A stretch of 19,577 nucleotides of DNA from Bolinopsis microptera (lineage: Eukaryota; Ctenophora; Tentaculata; Lobata; Bolinopsidae), in the NCBI RefSeq assembly GCF_026151205.1, contig NW_026971910.1, positions 1-19,577 on the forward strand, written 5' to 3'. The position numbers and the translations under genes were made by a program. Positions within the stretch are counted from its first letter, which is position 1, and every line of letters begins with the position of its first letter. The notes beneath the pieces are model-generated. The model did not search any database. It had not been told where the DNA came from and saw nothing but the letters and a program-made list of their open reading frames with translations. Shown in pieces: positions 19,527 to 19,577 of this stretch.

Positions 19527-19577
19527 AATCGTCAATTGAAATAAATTTGCGAAATGAAACCTTAATTTTTTTAAAAA

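Overview
This looks like a piece of an AT-rich eukaryotic nuclear genome, probably from an animal or a related lineage, assembled from poor-quality sequence. The signs of a eukaryote are: one good spliced terminal coding exon with polyadenylation signals (minus strand, about 3231-3123), the decayed C-terminal half of a LINE-type reverse transcriptase (plus strand, about 10072-10650), scattered telomere-like CCCTAA motifs, and small MITE-like inverted-repeat elements. There is no dense gene order, no operon and no complete gene. No rRNA, tRNA, CRISPR array or phage gene was recognised.

Sequence quality dominates the layout. Roughly 10650-15140 is almost entirely homopolymer runs of 4-12 bases, and 1-250, 4080-7130 and parts of 17100-17800 show the same defect more mildly. 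Every long reading frame in those stretches is built from Phe, Lys, Pro, Gly and Asn codons (TTT, AAA, CCC, GGG), so I treat them as artefacts. Frameshifts in the better regions may also be run-length errors.

Layout. 1-1500: mostly featureless AT-rich DNA. 1539-1605: three successive GCAAT...ATTGC inverted units. 2058-2129: a very short minus-strand frame. 2689-2818: a 130-bp element with 17-bp terminal inverted repeats. 2985-3231: the terminal exon and 3' UTR of an unidentified minus-strand gene. 3391-3463: the first copy of a short dispersed repeat. 3708-3861: a minisatellite running into a GC-rich double hairpin. 4080-7130: degraded sequence. 7307-7466: an exon-like island open on both strands. 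7500-8990: plain AT-rich DNA. 9000-9085: second repeat copy. 9671-10650: LINE remains. 10650-15140: homopolymer artefact. 15140-17060: AT-rich DNA with no recognisable gene. 17330-17440 and 18711-18787: telomere-like motifs. 18031-18267: an open exon-like block. 18280-18643: three more repeat copies. 18924-18975: a strong hairpin. 19290-19526: an unassigned reading frame.

The best candidate for something undescribed is the 73-86 bp dispersed repeat (four full copies and one partial). It has ends TTACTGGG / CCCAGGTAA, a 3' hairpin CCTGGG-GTT-CCCAGG, and in one copy an exact 9-bp flanking duplication. No pathway or working gene system can be reconstructed from this window.
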